Part shown: positions 32,241-33,738 of the stretch, in pieces
How positions within the stretch are numbered: position 1 is the stretch's first letter
Layout: the number at the start of each line of letters is the position of its first letter
Origin: Bacteroidales bacterium UBA1208
GTDB taxonomy: Bacteria; Bacteroidota; Bacteroidia; Bacteroidales; P3
Direction: 5' to 3'
Assembly (NCBI GenBank): GCA_002309955.1
Contig: DBXQ01000081.1
Span: 7,777 to 41,514 of the forward strand
DNA: 33,738 bases
Program-made: the position numbers and the translations under genes
Notes under the pieces: model-generated
Told to the model about the DNA's origin: nothing
Databases searched by the model: none
The model's input: the letters and a program-made list of their open reading frames with translations, nothing else

Positions 32241-33272
32241 ATGAAACGTGGATTTGGTAGTGACAACCATTCAGGCATAAGCCCTGAGATTTTGGAGGCG
32301 ATAGCTTCCGCCAATGTCGAACATGCCTTGGCCTACGGCGACGACGAGTACTGCAAACGTACCGAACAACTTTTCAAACAGGAATTCGGCCCCCAGGCAC
32401 AAGTCTATTTCGTCTTCAACGGCACGGGTGCCAATGTCCTGAACATCGATGCCATGTGTCGCTCACACCATGCTGTTGTCTGTGCCGACACAGCCCATAT
32501 CAATGTCGACGAATGCGGTGCTCCCCAGCGAATCGTGGGTTGCCGCCTGCTTACTGTCAACACCCCTGACGGGAAACTCACCCCTCAGCTGGTCAAGACC
32601 CAACTGCACGGCTTCGGTTTTGAGCACCACTCCCAACCCCGCGCCATCAGCATCACCCAACCCACCGAACTCGGCACCCTCTACACTCTCGATGAAATCC
32701 GTGCCCTTGCCGACCTTGCCCACCAGCACAACATGTATCTCCACATGGACGGTGCACGCTTGGCCAATGCCGCTGTGGCTCTCGACTGCTCGTTCCGGCA
32801 AATGACTACCGACTGCGGTGTAGACTGCCTCTCTTTCGGTGGCACCAAAAACGGGATGCTCATGGGCGAAAGCGCCGTCATCCTCAACCCCGAGCTTGAC
32901 ACTGAGATGAAATACCGGCGCAAACAGATGGGTCAACTGTGCAGCAAAATGCGGTTCATGGCCGCCCAGTTCGAGGCATATATCACCTCCGGCGTATGGC
33001 GTCGCAACGCCGCCCACAGCAACCGGATGGCCCAACTGCTCCGCGAAGCTCTGTCCGACATCCCTGAAGCACAAATCATGTATCCCGTCCAGGCCAACAG
33101 CGTTTTCGTCAAACTGCCCAATAAGGTGTGGAACGCCCTGCTCGACGACTACTTCTTCTATCTCTGGGACGAAGAAACCGATGTGGTGCGCTGGATGTGC
33201 TCGTTCGACACCACCGAGGAGGATATTCACTCATTTATCAAAGCTTTAAAGGAAGAACTATGCAGAAAGTGA
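32241..33272 (+). CDS. ltaE: Low-specificity threonine aldolase / beta-eliminating lyase
   Basis: 343 residues. PLP enzyme of fold type I; splits threonine or allo-threonine to glycine and acetaldehyde. The N-terminus GFGSDNHSGISPEILEA and the following AYGDDEYCKRTEQLF are family hallmarks. Asp170 in LHMDGARLANA binds the PLP ring nitrogen, and Lys203 in FGGTKNGMLMG is the Schiff-base lysine. FNGTGANVL (59-67) corresponds to the phosphate-binding loop. All expected residues are intact. The ATG gives the correct N-terminus. The stop overlaps the next gene by 13 nt, so this and the aldo/keto reductase form an operon. The codon use is richer in GC than that of genes to the left. Confidence 0.93.
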   Translation: MKRGFGSDNHSGISPEILEAIASANVEHALAYGDDEYCKRTEQLFKQEFGPQAQVYFVFNGTGANVLNIDAMCRSHHAVVCADTAHINVDECGAPQRIVGCRLLTVNTPDGKLTPQLVKTQLHGFGFEHHSQPRAISITQPTELGTLYTLDEIRALADLAHQHNMYLHMDGARLANAAVALDCSFRQMTTDCGVDCLSFGGTKNGMLMGESAVILNPELDTEMKYRRKQMGQLCSKMRFMAAQFEAYITSGVWRRNAAHSNRMAQLLREALSDIPEAQIMYPVQANSVFVKLPNKVWNALLDDYFFYLWDEETDVVRWMCSFDTTEEDIHSFIKALKEELCRK

Positions 33273-33738
33273 CATTGGGACGTAGCGGCCTTGTGGTGCC
33301 GCGCAACGGATTCGGGGCTTTGCCCATACAGCGCATCAGCCAGGCCGATGCCGTGAAACTCATTCGTCGTGCTTTGGATGGCGGCATGTATTATTTCGAC
33401 ACCGCCCGCTTCTACACCGACAGCGAGGAGAAGCTCGGCGTAGCCCTCAAAGGTCGCCGCAACGAAGTCATCATCAGCACCAAGACAGGTGCCACCACCG
33501 TCGACGGCTTCTGGAAAGACCTCGACACCTCGCTACGCCTGCTGCGCACCGACTATGTGGACCTTTACCAGTTCCACAACCCCGCCTTCTGCCCCAAGCC
33601 CGGCGACGGCACCGGCCTTTACGAGGCCATTCTGGAGGCCAAGGCCCAGGGCAAGGTGCGCCACATCGGCATCACCAACCACCGCCTGACCGTGGCCCAC
33701 GAGGCCATCGAGTCCGGCCTGTACGAGACGCTGCAGTT
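33260..33738 (+). CDS. Aldo/keto reductase, N-terminal part (runs off the window)
   Basis: 159 codons visible, starting at an ATG (33260) that overlaps the end of the threonine aldolase gene by 13 nt. It begins MQKVTLGRSGLVVPRNGFGA and shows the AKR tetrad Asp47 (YFDTAR), Tyr52 (RFYTDSEEKLG), Lys75 (STKTG) and His106 (YQFHNP). The GKVRHIGITNHR segment is the next barrel strand. An NADPH-dependent carbonyl reductase of the TIM-barrel type; substrate unknown. GC content here is about 62-70 percent by hand counts over 60-nt blocks, higher than in much of the window. Confidence 0.92.
   Translation, partial: MQKVTLGRSGLVVPRNGFGALPIQRISQADAVKLIRRALDGGMYYFDTARFYTDSEEKLGVALKGRRNEVIISTKTGATTVDGFWKDLDTSLRLLRTDYVDLYQFHNPAFCPKPGDGTGLYEAILEAKAQGKVRHIGITNHRLTVAHEAIESGLYETLQ

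Noticed and set aside
32463..33230. 255-codon open frame on the minus strand opposite the threonine aldolase gene
   Set aside because: It is fully antisense to a well-supported PLP enzyme and has no recognisable domain; such frames are expected opposite GC-rich coding sequence.

Overview
The window reads as a chromosomal segment of a Bacteroidales bacterium (phylum Bacteroidota). The evidence is: start sites without Shine-Dalgarno motifs; several promoters of the Bacteroidota type (TTTG, about 19-20 nt, then TAnnTTTG); a large protein ending in a type IX secretion sorting domain; a lipoprotein form of TamA (TamL); a Rho factor with a long disordered insertion; and a glycyl-tRNA synthetase N-terminus of the Bacteroidota type. 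I cannot name the genus. I see no rRNA, tRNA, CRISPR array, transposase, phage or plasmid genes. The content is mostly housekeeping and cell-envelope genes, with one unusual paralogous array.

Layout. 1-6.3 kb (minus): panD, a flippase-like membrane protein, trxB, a putative porin, pta, a small lipoprotein of the radical-SAM-associated type and the start of glyS, closely spaced and probably partly co-transcribed from a clear promoter just before panD. 6.4-8.1 kb (minus): a tail-anchored protein of unknown function, 5-formyl-THF cyclo-ligase and a DUF3127 protein with an SSB-like C-terminal tip. 8.1-8.5 kb: a dispersed-repeat-like hairpin element. 8.5-13.2 kb (minus): a 1570-residue secreted Fn3/jelly-roll protein with a T9SS C-terminal domain. 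13.3-14.6 kb: corA, its promoter and long leader, a palindromic octamer repeat and a MITE-like element. 14.6-18.6 kb (minus): three tandem paralogs combining a DUF922-like domain, whose HExxH metal-binding motif is replaced by a conserved YNQVx, with a predicted C-terminal beta-barrel. This is the most novel part of the window.

19.1-20.3 kb (plus): a four-helix membrane protein, an overlapping XRE regulator and a small secreted protein. A two-way terminator separates these from 20.4-22.8 kb (minus), an energy-transduction operon (exbB, a small membrane protein, two exbD). 22.9-28.5 kb (minus): an outer-membrane biogenesis group (beta-barrel protein, waaA, tamL, polyprenyl synthetase). 28.8-29.8 kb (minus): a Cys-containing lipoprotein, then gcvH with promoter and terminator. 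29.9-33.7 kb (plus): rho, a threonine-aldolase-type PLP enzyme and the start of an aldo/keto reductase, with GC content clearly rising toward the right end.

The envelope theme is strong: a porin, barrel assembly (TamL), lipid A Kdo transfer (WaaA), proton-driven energy transduction (ExbBD), T9SS cargo and several lipoproteins. All functional assignments come from reading the sequence by eye; no searches were run.
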